Shown one piece after another: positions 36,627 through 45,284 of a stretch of 64,000 bases of DNA. The notes under the pieces are model-generated. The model saw only the letters and a list, made by a program, of their open reading frames with translations, was not told the DNA's origin and did no database searches. The stretch spans positions 434,001 through 498,000 of the forward strand of contig NZ_JAJAPW010000004.1 of assembly GCF_020523925.1 (NCBI RefSeq), read 5' to 3'. Numbering within the stretch: the stretch's first letter is position 1; each line of letters begins with the position of its first letter. The DNA is from Neotamlana laminarinivorans (GTDB lineage: Bacteria > Bacteroidota > Bacteroidia > Flavobacteriales > Flavobacteriaceae). A program made the translations under genes and the position numbers.

Positions 36627-37835
36627 ATGAAAAAAATCCTATTTAACATAAAAAGCATAACACTTGCGGCTTTTATCTCATTAGCTTCTTGTGTTAGTGA
36701 CGACCTTGCCGATGTTGGTGATTTAGAAGATTTCACTGGGCCAACACCGTTTTACAACTTTTCAGATATTACTACTTCAGAATTCGATTGTAACGATGTA
36801 GAGTTGTGGGCAAAATACGAATATAGTTTTCAAGCAGGTTCTAACCTAGCCGTAAATGGTACACAATACCAATGGGCTTTTACAGATGCAAGCGGTAATG
36901 CAGTAACAGATTTTAATTTGGTTAATCCAGATTTAAAAGTTTTAGAATTATTAATTGAAGCAGAATTAGCTACGGTTGTAGCGATAGAAGATGATATTGC
37001 CGATCTTGAATTTAAAATACCTTGTGAAGATGATGCTGCTAAATTAGCGGTTATGGAGGCAGAAATTGAAAGCTTAGAAGCACAATTAGAAGCTGCAGAA
37101 GCTGCACTTACAGACGAAACTTTACAAAACGTTGCAGATTATGAAGCGCAAATTGAAGCACTACCAGAAGCAACTTTACAAGATCAAGAATTAATTATTG
37201 AATTTCCAGAACCAGGAGATTACATCGTATACTTAACAGTAACCGATAATTTAGGAAAATCTGATATTACTGAAAAAATAGTAACAGTAGCACAAGCAGT
37301 TCCTTCTGTACCAGTTCCAGAAATTGCAGAGGCAGGTTTTGAGGATAATAGCTTATTCGATGGTTCTGGTGATGGTAGAGATTCATGGAGAGTACCAAGC
37401 AACGATGCATGGAGTCCAGTTGGAGGGGGTACTACTGTAATTCAAATTAACTCTAAATCAGAAGAAGGAATTTTACCTGAAGGTATTCAATCTGCAAAAT
37501 TCCCATCAGATGGATCAAGAGTTGCTTATCAAGAAATTGAAGTTACACCAGGCGCCGAATATGTAATAACTTATTTTAGTGCGTTTAATATGGATGCAAC
37601 TGGAGAAATGAATGTGTCTATTTTAACGCCAAACACTTCATCGTATGCAGAGGCACAATTAGAGGCAAATATTATCGCTTCACGAACCGATACCAACGAT
37701 GGAAGAGTGGTTGATGTATTCAAGCAACATGCTATTACTTTTGAAGCTGGAGAAAACGAATCAGTAATCATTTTTGCTACTAATTCGGGAGACGAAGCAA
37801 GATTAGATGCTTTTGCTATAACCGTTAAACAATAA
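36627..37835 (+). CDS. Surface lipoprotein: PKD domain split by a coiled coil, plus C-terminal binding domain
   Basis: 402 residues, lipobox SLASC (Cys22) with an acidic +2 region (VSDDLAD). Residues about 40-100 look like the first half of a PKD fold (WAKYEYSFQAG, YQWAFTDASG) and residues about 185-222 like the second half (FPEPGDYIVYLTVTDNLGK). Between them lies a helical, Ala/Glu/Leu-rich stretch (about 103-180) with heptad character and Cys133. Residues about 235-402 are a carbohydrate-binding-like sandwich. It probably binds alginate beside SusCD. Confidence 0.75.
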   Translation: MKKILFNIKSITLAAFISLASCVSDDLADVGDLEDFTGPTPFYNFSDITTSEFDCNDVELWAKYEYSFQAGSNLAVNGTQYQWAFTDASGNAVTDFNLVNPDLKVLELLIEAELATVVAIEDDIADLEFKIPCEDDAAKLAVMEAEIESLEAQLEAAEAALTDETLQNVADYEAQIEALPEATLQDQELIIEFPEPGDYIVYLTVTDNLGKSDITEKIVTVAQAVPSVPVPEIAEAGFEDNSLFDGSGDGRDSWRVPSNDAWSPVGGGTTVIQINSKSEEGILPEGIQSAKFPSDGSRVAYQEIEVTPGAEYVITYFSAFNMDATGEMNVSILTPNTSSYAEAQLEANIIASRTDTNDGRVVDVFKQHAITFEAGENESVIIFATNSGDEARLDAFAITVKQ

Positions 37836-37856
37836 TAAGTTTTAAAATTTTAAATT

Positions 37857-39350
37857 ATGACTTACAATATAAATAGAAAAAATATAGTAGGTGTTTTCAT
37901 TTTGGCCTTATCGCTATTTATGATTTCATGCTACGATGCGGGTTACGAACCGTTTGAAGCTCCAACAGGAAATGTAAATGATATACAACCTAACACTTTA
38001 TTTACTACCAGTACAAGTGCAGACGATAATTTAACCGTTGTTTTTAGAAGTTATTCTACAGATGCAGCATCTTACTTATGGGATTTTGGTGATGGTAATA
38101 CATCTACAGAGGCTAATCCAGATTATACATATGCAGAGGGAGGTTTGTATTTGGTTACATTAACAACTACAAGTTCAGATGGTTTAGTGGCAGAGGCTTC
38201 GTCTGAAGTGTCTCCAATTTCAGTAGATTTTAGTTTTACTTCAATCGATTCTCAGGTAACTTTTACTAATTTATCTACAGGTGTAGCTAGTTTAGTATGG
38301 GACTTTGGTGATGGAACTACAATTGATTGGGCTGAAGAAGATACTACAGACGACCCAAATTATAGCCCTGTATACTCTTACACAACAGCAGAAACATTTC
38401 AAGTAACCTTAACAGCTACTAACTATTTAGGTGTAGAGACTTCAGTTACTAAAAACATAGAAGGTTTAGTATTATCTACAGTACCAGATTTCACATTCGA
38501 TGTGTCTTCATTAACAGTAGACTTTACAGATGCTTCAACTTTAGCTGTTTCTCATAGTTGGGATTTTGGTGATGGAAATACGTCAACAGAAGTAAATCCA
38601 TCTCACACATACGCTGTTGCAGGAACTTACGATGTTACTTTAATAACAACTAATGATGCTGGTGTATCAAGAAGTATCACAAAACCAGTACCAGTAGGAG
38701 GTATAGAGGCTTCATTTAAAGTTATTGTGCAAAATAGTGAATGTAACGACCATACTGCAACTACTGGAGATAATGCAGATGCTTGGGATATGACGCCAAA
38801 TAGTACGGTTATAGATGATGATTTAGGAGAAATAGAAAGTCCTTACAGAGCTTTATGGAATAATTCAGATTTAAACGCCTATATAGATGCAAATTTCTGT
38901 ACTAACGAGCAACCAGGGTCTACTAGTGATGGTAATAAATTCGGTCCTAACGCTGGTGGAGGTCGTGGTGTTAAAATTAGCGAAGCTTGTCGTCGTTTAT
39001 ATCAATTAGTAGCTGTAGAGCCAGGTGTAGAATATACGTTTACAATAGACTCTCGCTCTGAAGCAGCAGGAATTTCTACTGAGGTGTTTATTTTAAATAA
39101 TGAAATTACTACTGAAGACGCAATCAATACAGAAGCAGAAAGAGCAATCAATACAGATGCTTATTATGTTATTGATAACGATTTTAATAGTTCTAAATCA
39201 TCAAGTACAGACGATACCTTTACTACAACAACGTTTACTTTTGAAGCAACATCCAATATAGCAGTTATTTATGTTAGAGCTTTAAACGCAGTTGATAGTA
39301 GTAATGAAGTGTTTTATGATAACATAGATATTATTACACCAGGATTTTAA
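37857..39350 (+). CDS. Multi-PKD surface lipoprotein with C-terminal binding domain
   Basis: 497 residues, lipobox MISC (Cys25) followed by YDAGYE. Three PKD repeats show the signature WDFGDG at about residues 75, 148 and 238 (SYLWDFGDGNTST, LVWDFGDGTT, SHSWDFGDGNTST). Residues about 280-497 form an unclassified domain with SECNDHTATTGDNADAWDM and YDNIDI at the end. PKD lipoproteins next to SusCD in alginate loci are thought to bind polymer at the surface. Confidence 0.8.
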   Translation: MTYNINRKNIVGVFILALSLFMISCYDAGYEPFEAPTGNVNDIQPNTLFTTSTSADDNLTVVFRSYSTDAASYLWDFGDGNTSTEANPDYTYAEGGLYLVTLTTTSSDGLVAEASSEVSPISVDFSFTSIDSQVTFTNLSTGVASLVWDFGDGTTIDWAEEDTTDDPNYSPVYSYTTAETFQVTLTATNYLGVETSVTKNIEGLVLSTVPDFTFDVSSLTVDFTDASTLAVSHSWDFGDGNTSTEVNPSHTYAVAGTYDVTLITTNDAGVSRSITKPVPVGGIEASFKVIVQNSECNDHTATTGDNADAWDMTPNSTVIDDDLGEIESPYRALWNNSDLNAYIDANFCTNEQPGSTSDGNKFGPNAGGGRGVKISEACRRLYQLVAVEPGVEYTFTIDSRSEAAGISTEVFILNNEITTEDAINTEAERAINTDAYYVIDNDFNSSKSSSTDDTFTTTTFTFEATSNIAVIYVRALNAVDSSNEVFYDNIDIITPGF

Positions 39351-39406
39351 TGAATCTTAATTTTACTGTGATACCATAAAGTATTATAGAAGTTGCAAAT
39401 TAATTG

Positions 39407-39434
39407 TTGGGTCTGTATTTTTATGCAGACCCAA
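39407..39434 (+). terminator. Hairpin between the PKD gene and the PL7 gene
   Basis: A perfect 9-bp stem (TTGGGTCTG / CAGACCCAA) with a 10-base loop, followed by an AT-rich TAATTTTAAAAA tail. It can act as a partial terminator or as a 3' stabiliser for the susCD-PKD mRNA, lowering expression of the lyase. Confidence 0.6.
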
Positions 39435-39456
39435 TAATTTTAAAAATATATTTAAT

Positions 39457-40446
39457 ATGAATAATTTAAAGAATACCTTTTTGCCTATACTTTTGTTTCT
39501 GTTTGTATTTAGTGCGAACTTGAGTGCTCAAGAAGATGCTTCAGAAGTAGAAAAAACTGAGGAAACAACAAAAAGTAAAAAAAAATTGTTTTCATTCTTA
39601 AAAAAGAAAGAAAATAATAGTAAATCTGAAAAAAGTCAAGAAGATAAAAAGTCAAAGTCTAAAAAAAATAAATATAAATTACCAGATATCGATTTAAGTC
39701 ACTGGAAAGTTACTTTGCCGGTAACCAATGAAAAAGGTAAACCTTATGAAATTGAACCACCAGAAATCTTAGATTTTGCAAGTAATGAAGTTGCAAAACC
39801 TTATATGTATATTGATTCTACAGCTGGAGCTATTGTTTTTCATGCAATGCCAACAGCCTCTAAAACTAGAAATACAAAGTATACAAGGTCTGAGTTGCGT
39901 GAGCAGATGAAGCCAGGAAGCAATAGTGTGAATTGGACTTTTAAAGATGGTGCTTATATGAGAGGGAAAATCCAGATGGATGAAACTACACGTGATTCTA
40001 AAGGTAAATATCACAGAACCATCATAATGCAAATCCATGGGCGTTTAACTAATGAGCAACGAGATTTAATAGGTGAAGATGATAATAATGCACCTCCAAT
40101 TCTTAAAATTTATTGGGATAAAGGCAAAATTCGTGTTAAAACAAAAGTTCTTAAAAACTTAAATGCTTCAAATGAAGAAATTTTGCATGAAAGTGCTTGG
40201 GGTGATGATGCAGGTTTTAATTTCGAGGAAGAAGTTGGTTTTAAGAAATTTGTACTTGAAGTTAAAGTGTCTAAAGGTAAAATGGTTGTTGTTTTAAATG
40301 GAAAAGAGCATAAAGTTTACGATAATATACACATGAAACGATGGGGTGTATTTGAAAACTATTTTAAAGCGGGTAATTATTTTCAAACAAGAGATGAAGG
40401 TGCTTTTTCTAAGGTTAAATTTTATGAGTTAGAGGTAAAGCACTAG
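39457..40446 (+). CDS. PL7 alginate lyase with Lys/Ser-rich linker
   Basis: An endolytic alginate lyase, 329 residues. The signal peptide ends at ANLSAQ (about 25). Residues 29-75 are a highly charged Lys/Ser/Glu linker. The PL7 jelly-roll follows with RSELR at 144-148, QIH at 192-194 and YFKAGNYFQ at 302-310, the three PL7 signatures. QIH (rather than QVH) is associated with activity on guluronate-containing blocks, which is a family trend and not proof. The protein has no lipobox or T9SS domain, so its final location is uncertain. Confidence 0.93.
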   Translation: MNNLKNTFLPILLFLFVFSANLSAQEDASEVEKTEETTKSKKKLFSFLKKKENNSKSEKSQEDKKSKSKKNKYKLPDIDLSHWKVTLPVTNEKGKPYEIEPPEILDFASNEVAKPYMYIDSTAGAIVFHAMPTASKTRNTKYTRSELREQMKPGSNSVNWTFKDGAYMRGKIQMDETTRDSKGKYHRTIIMQIHGRLTNEQRDLIGEDDNNAPPILKIYWDKGKIRVKTKVLKNLNASNEEILHESAWGDDAGFNFEEEVGFKKFVLEVKVSKGKMVVVLNGKEHKVYDNIHMKRWGVFENYFKAGNYFQTRDEGAFSKVKFYELEVKH

Positions 40447-40470
40447 TAGTTAATAAACCATTTAAAAAGC

Positions 40471-40507
40471 AAGAAATGACCGAATATAAGCTATTCGGTC
40501 ATTTCTT
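40471..40507. terminator. Shared terminator between the alginate locus and the pigment cluster
   Basis: A perfect 16-bp stem (AAGAAATGACCGAATA / TATTCGGTCATTTCTT) with a 5-base loop, flanked by T-runs on the plus side and by the complement of the FAD enzyme's coding end. It closes the PL7 unit and overlaps the stop codon of the convergent minus-strand gene at 40491. Confidence 0.85.
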
Positions 40508-41741
40508 TTTGCATATTAATTAAATGCGCCATGCTAGAAATTATCCGGTTATGTTTTTTTACAAACGGATTACTTTTATCCCAAACATAGCCAGCAAGTA
40601 CAGCACAAATTTGTTTTTTAACTTCTAAGTTCTCTGGTCTGTGAAAAAATAGAGTTTGTAAGTTTCCAGTGTACCATTCTTTTACATATGAAGAGAAAAC
40701 AGTAACGCCCTCAGATATATAGTCTGCATAATCAGTTTTCCAATTTACACACTCACCGTTTAATTCTTTAGAAATTAATTTAGCGGCTAATAATCCAGAT
40801 TCTGTAGCAAAGGTAACTCCTGAAGAAAATACAGGGTCTAAAAATTCTGCACTATTTCCTGTTAATGCAAAACCTTTACCGTATAGTTTAGTTACCGCTT
40901 TAGAATAATTTTTAATATGTACAGGTTCAAACTCAAAAGATAAATTGCTAAACCTGTCATAATAATAATTCGATAGTTTTAGCATTTTATTCATTATCTC
41001 GGTGGTATTGCCTTTGTAAGATTCAAATAAGCTGTTTTTACCAACAAAACCAATGCTTGTTATACCATTAGAAAACGGAATTACCCAGAACCAAGTATCT
41101 TTATCTATAACATCAAAAGTAATTAAAGTACCCTCTTTTCCTTCTGGGCGTTTAATATCTTTAACATGTGTAAAAATTGACGAATGCGTAGGGATGTTTG
41201 AGGGTTTGTCTAACCCTAAAAACCTAGGAAGTACACGACCATAACCAGAAGAGTCTATAATAAATTTAGCTTCAATTGTTAGTTCTTCATTAGTTTTAGT
41301 TTTTACAGTCGTTTTTGAGGAGCCATCAGAATTAAAAAAAACATCGATAGCCTCAAGTTCAAACTCAATATTTACGCCTTGTTTTATAAGTTCTTGTGCT
41401 AGGGCATTATCAAAATCGGCACGAGGTACTTGCCAGGTCCAATTCCAACCCTGGGTATGTTTTTTACTAAAATCAAAATCGCAAACTATGTCTTTACTTA
41501 AAAATCTTGCGCCAGATTTTACTTCAAACTTTTCAGCCTTTAAGCAATCTAATAAGCCAACTTCTTCAAAATGATCCATGCAACGAGGTAATAAACTTTC
41601 GCCAATAACAAATCGTGGGAATTTAGATTTTTCAATTACCTTTACTTTGTAATTTTGATTATTAAGATGTGCTGCGGCAACAGCACCAGAAGGGCCAGCG
41701 CCAATTATTAAAACGTCAACGGTTTCGTTTGGAATATCCAT
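40491..41741 (-). CDS. FAD-dependent halogenase-like monooxygenase
   Basis: A 416-residue flavoprotein of the tryptophan-halogenase/geranylgeranyl reductase-like superfamily. GAGPSG at 14-19 binds FAD, FPRFVIGESLLPR (41-53) is typical for variant-B halogenase-like enzymes, and WFWVIP at 217-222 matches the halogenase marker WxWxIP. It is divergent from the ammonia-lyase and sits at the edge of the pigment cluster, so it could chlorinate the flexirubin aryl ring or act as a hydroxylase. Which of these cannot be decided from sequence. Confidence 0.78.
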   Translation of the reverse strand: MDIPNETVDVLIIGAGPSGAVAAAHLNNQNYKVKVIEKSKFPRFVIGESLLPRCMDHFEEVGLLDCLKAEKFEVKSGARFLSKDIVCDFDFSKKHTQGWNWTWQVPRADFDNALAQELIKQGVNIEFELEAIDVFFNSDGSSKTTVKTKTNEELTIEAKFIIDSSGYGRVLPRFLGLDKPSNIPTHSSIFTHVKDIKRPEGKEGTLITFDVIDKDTWFWVIPFSNGITSIGFVGKNSLFESYKGNTTEIMNKMLKLSNYYYDRFSNLSFEFEPVHIKNYSKAVTKLYGKGFALTGNSAEFLDPVFSSGVTFATESGLLAAKLISKELNGECVNWKTDYADYISEGVTVFSSYVKEWYTGNLQTLFFHRPENLEVKKQICAVLAGYVWDKSNPFVKKHNRIISSMAHLINMQKEMTE

Positions 41742-41841
41742 AGATAACGGATTAATTACGTATTCTTTTTATATTTACGACGAACTTAACTATTTTCGCC
41801 CAAGAAATTAACAATAATATCCAATAAATTTAAAAATAAAT

Positions 41842-43365
41842 ATGCTAACCTACCAAGGCGGTCTAGAAATAGATAATTTCTTCAAAATAATTTTTAAAAA
41901 CGAAACTTTTAAAATAGATGAAGCTCTTATTACAAAAATTGAAGAAAGCTTTAATTTTTTAATGGATTTTTCTCAGGATAAAGTTATTTACGGTGTTAAT
42001 ACAGGCTTTGGCCCAATGGCACAGTATAAAATTGAAGATTCTCAACGAATACAATTACAATATAACTTAATTAGAAGCCATGCATCTGGAGTAGGCCAGC
42101 CTCTGCCTCCAATGTATGTTAGAGCTATTATGCTAGCTAGATTAAATACACTATCGCTTTGTAAATCTGGTATACATAAATCAACAGTATTGTTAATGCA
42201 AGAACTTATAAATCGAGATATTACACCGGTAATTTTCGAGCATGGTAGTGTTGGTGCAAGTGGAGATTTAGTACAATTAGCACATTTAGCTTTGGTTTTA
42301 ATTGGTGAAGGCGAAGTATTTTATAAGGGAGAAAGAAAAAATACAGACGAAGTTTTTAAAATAGAAAAGCTACAGCCAATTTCTGTAGAATTAAGAGAAG
42401 GTTTAGCTTTAATGAACGGAACTTCTGCCATGACAGGTATTGGGCTTATAAACACTATTTATACGCGTAAATTACTTGACGATATGGTAGTTTGCTCATC
42501 TGCAATAAACGAAATAGTACAAGCTTACGATGACCATTTATCTGAAGAGTTAAACGGAGCAAAACGTCATAAAGGGCAACAAGAAATTGCTAAACAAATG
42601 CGAAAACATTTGGCAGATAGCGAGTTAACACGTAAAAGAGAACACCATTTATATTCTAAAAACGAAGATGTATCTGTTTTTAAGGAAAAAGTTCAAGAAT
42701 ATTATTCTTTGCGTTGCGTGCCTCAAATTTTAGGGCCTGTTTTAGATACTTTAAATAGTGTAGAAGATATATTAGTAGATGAAGTAAACTCGGCTAACGA
42801 TAACCCAATTGTAGATGTAAAAAAGAAGCATGTTTATCATGGCGGAAATTTCCATGGCGATTATGTAGCTTTAGAAATGGATAAGCTAAAATTAGCAGTT
42901 ACTAAATTAAGTATGTTAAGTGAGCGACAACTAAATTATTTACTTAATTCAAGACTTAACGATATGCTTCCTCCATTTGTTAACTTGGGTAAACTAGGTT
43001 TAAATTTTGGCATGCAAGGTGTACAGTTTACTGCAACATCTACCACCGCAGAAAACCAAACACTTTCTAACCCAATGTATGTTCATAGTATTCCTAATAA
43101 TAACGACAATCAAGATATTGTTAGCATGGGAACTAATGCTGCTTTAATTACCAAAAAGGTTATTGAAAATGCTTTTGAGGTTGTAGCAATAGAACTTATT
43201 ACAATTGTGCAAGCAATTGAATATCTTGATGTTAAAAATAAAATATCGGCTCAAACCAAAAAAATATACGACGATATACGAGAAATAGTTCCTATATTTA
43301 CAGAAGATATTGTAATGTATCCTTACGTAAATAAGGTGAAGCAATATTTAATGAAAGTTAAATAA
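41842..43365 (+). CDS. MIO-type aromatic amino-acid ammonia-lyase (tyrosine ammonia-lyase by context)
   Basis: The 507-residue enzyme carries the MIO-forming Ala139-Ser140-Gly141 in HGSVGASGDLVQLAHLAL, Tyr50 in YGVNTGFGPMA, and DNPIVD later. In a pigment cluster it probably makes p-coumarate, the aryl starter, from tyrosine. The selectivity region reads SHASG (79-83), closer to histidine ammonia-lyases than to the His-Leu pair of the Rhodobacter tyrosine enzyme, so sequence alone leaves substrate open. A one-mismatch -7 box (TATTTTCG, 41791-41798) lies upstream. Confidence 0.85.
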   Translation: MLTYQGGLEIDNFFKIIFKNETFKIDEALITKIEESFNFLMDFSQDKVIYGVNTGFGPMAQYKIEDSQRIQLQYNLIRSHASGVGQPLPPMYVRAIMLARLNTLSLCKSGIHKSTVLLMQELINRDITPVIFEHGSVGASGDLVQLAHLALVLIGEGEVFYKGERKNTDEVFKIEKLQPISVELREGLALMNGTSAMTGIGLINTIYTRKLLDDMVVCSSAINEIVQAYDDHLSEELNGAKRHKGQQEIAKQMRKHLADSELTRKREHHLYSKNEDVSVFKEKVQEYYSLRCVPQILGPVLDTLNSVEDILVDEVNSANDNPIVDVKKKHVYHGGNFHGDYVALEMDKLKLAVTKLSMLSERQLNYLLNSRLNDMLPPFVNLGKLGLNFGMQGVQFTATSTTAENQTLSNPMYVHSIPNNNDNQDIVSMGTNAALITKKVIENAFEVVAIELITIVQAIEYLDVKNKISAQTKKIYDDIREIVPIFTEDIVMYPYVNKVKQYLMKVK

Positions 43366-43384
43366 CTCTAAATTGTTTCTTGTC

Positions 43385-44512
43385 ATGAAAAATCTGTTCG
43401 TTGTATTCGCATTTTTAAGTTTAAATTTAAGTATTTCACAAGAGTTAGCCCTAGCAAGAGTTAACGATAAATTTGGCTATATCAATAAAACAGGCGAATG
43501 GGTAATACAACCGCAATTTCTTAATGCTAAAAGTTTTTCGGGCGATTATGCCCAAGCCATGGCAGACGATAAATTATGGGGTTATATTGATAGAAGTGGT
43601 GAGTGGGTTATAAAACCAATCTTTAAAAAAACTAAAGCATTTCAATCGGATATCGCAATTGTAAACGATGGTATTTCATGGTATTATATCGATAAAACCG
43701 GAAGTAAAATTTTAACAGAGGTTGTAACGGATAAAGTTTACGATTTCTCTGAAGATTTGGCTGTAGTAAAAACTGAAGATAAAGTAGGTTTTATTAATAA
43801 AGAAGGAGAAGTAGTAATACCAAAAGAATACACAAAAGCTTTCGATTTTTATAACGGTTACTCTCGAGCTCAGAAAAATGAAAAATGGGGTTTGCTTGAC
43901 AAATCGGGTAACGAGTATATAAAAATAGAATACGAAGAAATAGGAAACCTATACAATGGTGTAATTATAGCTAAAAAAGATGGCGTTTGGGGGTTAATAA
44001 AAGCTAAAGAGTTTATCCCTGTTGAAGGTGCTGTTAAAATTTGGGATTTTACTATTAACGGAAGTGTGTCTTACGCCAAAAAAGGTGAAAAAGTTGGTTT
44101 TATAAACAATAATGGTGAGTGGATTATAGAACCTAAATTTGTAAAAGTAAGAGGTTTTAAAAAAGGCTTAGCACCCTTTTACGAAAATAAACTTTGGGGC
44201 TATATTAATAAAAAAGGAGAAGTAGTTATTAAACCACAATATAAAGATGCTGAGGTGTTTAGTGAAGATGGTTTAGCACCAGTAAAAACTAAAAAACTAT
44301 GGGGTTTTATTAATGCCAAAGGTGAATTAATTATTGAAGAAAAATATGGTATTACAGCCGGAAACTTCGGTATGTTTTTCGGAATAAAAACCGAGAAAGG
44401 CTTCGTAGATGGTTTGGCACGTGTAAAACACAACAAACAATGGGCTTTTTTAAACACAAAAGGCGAGGTGTTAAATAATACTTGGTTTCAAAACTTAGAA
44501 CTTTTCAAATAA
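43385..44512 (+). CDS. WG-repeat protein
   Basis: About 375 residues from the ATG at 43385, with a signal-peptide-like start (LFVVFAFLSLNLSISQE). It then has about ten WG-type repeats, each around 30-40 residues with patterns such as KLWGYINKKGEVVIKPQY and KVGFINNNGEWIIEPKF. The fold is predicted to be an elongated beta structure. The family has no agreed biochemical role. Its position between the ammonia-lyase and fabG on the same strand suggests a cluster-associated periplasmic protein. Confidence 0.75.
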   Translation: MKNLFVVFAFLSLNLSISQELALARVNDKFGYINKTGEWVIQPQFLNAKSFSGDYAQAMADDKLWGYIDRSGEWVIKPIFKKTKAFQSDIAIVNDGISWYYIDKTGSKILTEVVTDKVYDFSEDLAVVKTEDKVGFINKEGEVVIPKEYTKAFDFYNGYSRAQKNEKWGLLDKSGNEYIKIEYEEIGNLYNGVIIAKKDGVWGLIKAKEFIPVEGAVKIWDFTINGSVSYAKKGEKVGFINNNGEWIIEPKFVKVRGFKKGLAPFYENKLWGYINKKGEVVIKPQYKDAEVFSEDGLAPVKTKKLWGFINAKGELIIEEKYGITAGNFGMFFGIKTEKGFVDGLARVKHNKQWAFLNTKGEVLNNTWFQNLELFK

Positions 44513-44542
44513 AAAATCTAAATATTTTAAATTATAATTTTA

Positions 44543-45274
44543 ATGAAGTGTGCCCTAATAACTGGAGGATCTAGAGGTATAGGTAAAGCAGTATGCATTC
44601 AGTTAGCAAAAGATTCAGATTATCATATCCTAATAAATTACAATAGTAACGAAGCAGCAGCAAACGAAACCTTGAAGCTTGTCGAAGCTGAAGGTAATAC
44701 AGGCGAAATTTTGCAATTCAATGTAGCTAATGCAGAACAAGTTCAATCTGTTTTAACAAATTGGCAAGAAAACAACCCAAAAGCAGTTGTTGAGGTTATA
44801 GTAAATAATGCAGGAATTACAAAAGACGGTTTATTTATGTGGATGCCTGCCGAAGATTGGAATAGTGTTATAAACACATCTTTAAGCGGATTTTACAATG
44901 TAACCAACTTTTTTATTCAAAAATTACTACGTAACCGCTATGGTCGTATAGTAAACATAGCGTCGGTTTCGGGTGTAAAAGGTACGCCAGGACAAACAAA
45001 TTACTCTGCAGCAAAAGCGGCATTAATTGGTGCAACAAAAGCTTTAGCACAAGAAGTTGCAAAACGTAAAATTACTGTAAACGCTGTAGCTCCAGGTTTT
45101 ATCAAGTCCGATATGACTGCCGAACTCGACGAAAAAGAGCTAAAAAGCTTAATTCCAATAAACCGATTTGGAGAGCCAGAAGAAGTTGCTCATGCAGTTT
45201 CGTTTTTAATTTCTAAAAAAGCGTCTTATATTACTGGCGAAGTTTTAAACATTAACGGCGGGATATACTCCTAA
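44543..45274 (+). CDS. fabG: 3-oxoacyl-ACP reductase, FabG-like
   Basis: A 243-residue short-chain dehydrogenase. The nucleotide-binding GGSRGIG is at 8-14, NNAG at 88-91, and the catalytic Ser141, Tyr154 and Lys158 (SVSGV, NYSAAK) are in place. It would reduce the beta-keto group during chain building. The paired ACP and ketosynthase genes follow directly. Confidence 0.93.
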   Translation: MKCALITGGSRGIGKAVCIQLAKDSDYHILINYNSNEAAANETLKLVEAEGNTGEILQFNVANAEQVQSVLTNWQENNPKAVVEVIVNNAGITKDGLFMWMPAEDWNSVINTSLSGFYNVTNFFIQKLLRNRYGRIVNIASVSGVKGTPGQTNYSAAKAALIGATKALAQEVAKRKITVNAVAPGFIKSDMTAELDEKELKSLIPINRFGEPEEVAHAVSFLISKKASYITGEVLNINGGIYS

Positions 45275-45284
45275 TTTTTACTTA

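Larger units (their letters stand above)
27694..40446 (+). other. Alginate utilisation locus (polysaccharide utilisation locus)
   Basis: Seven plus-strand genes: T9SS-sorted binding protein, PL17 lyase, SusC, SusD, two PKD lipoproteins and PL7 lyase. The two lyase families and the SusCD pair identify alginate as the probable substrate. Genes for processing DEH (kdgF, DEH reductase, KDG kinase and aldolase) and for the regulator are absent here and would have to lie elsewhere. Confidence 0.88.
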
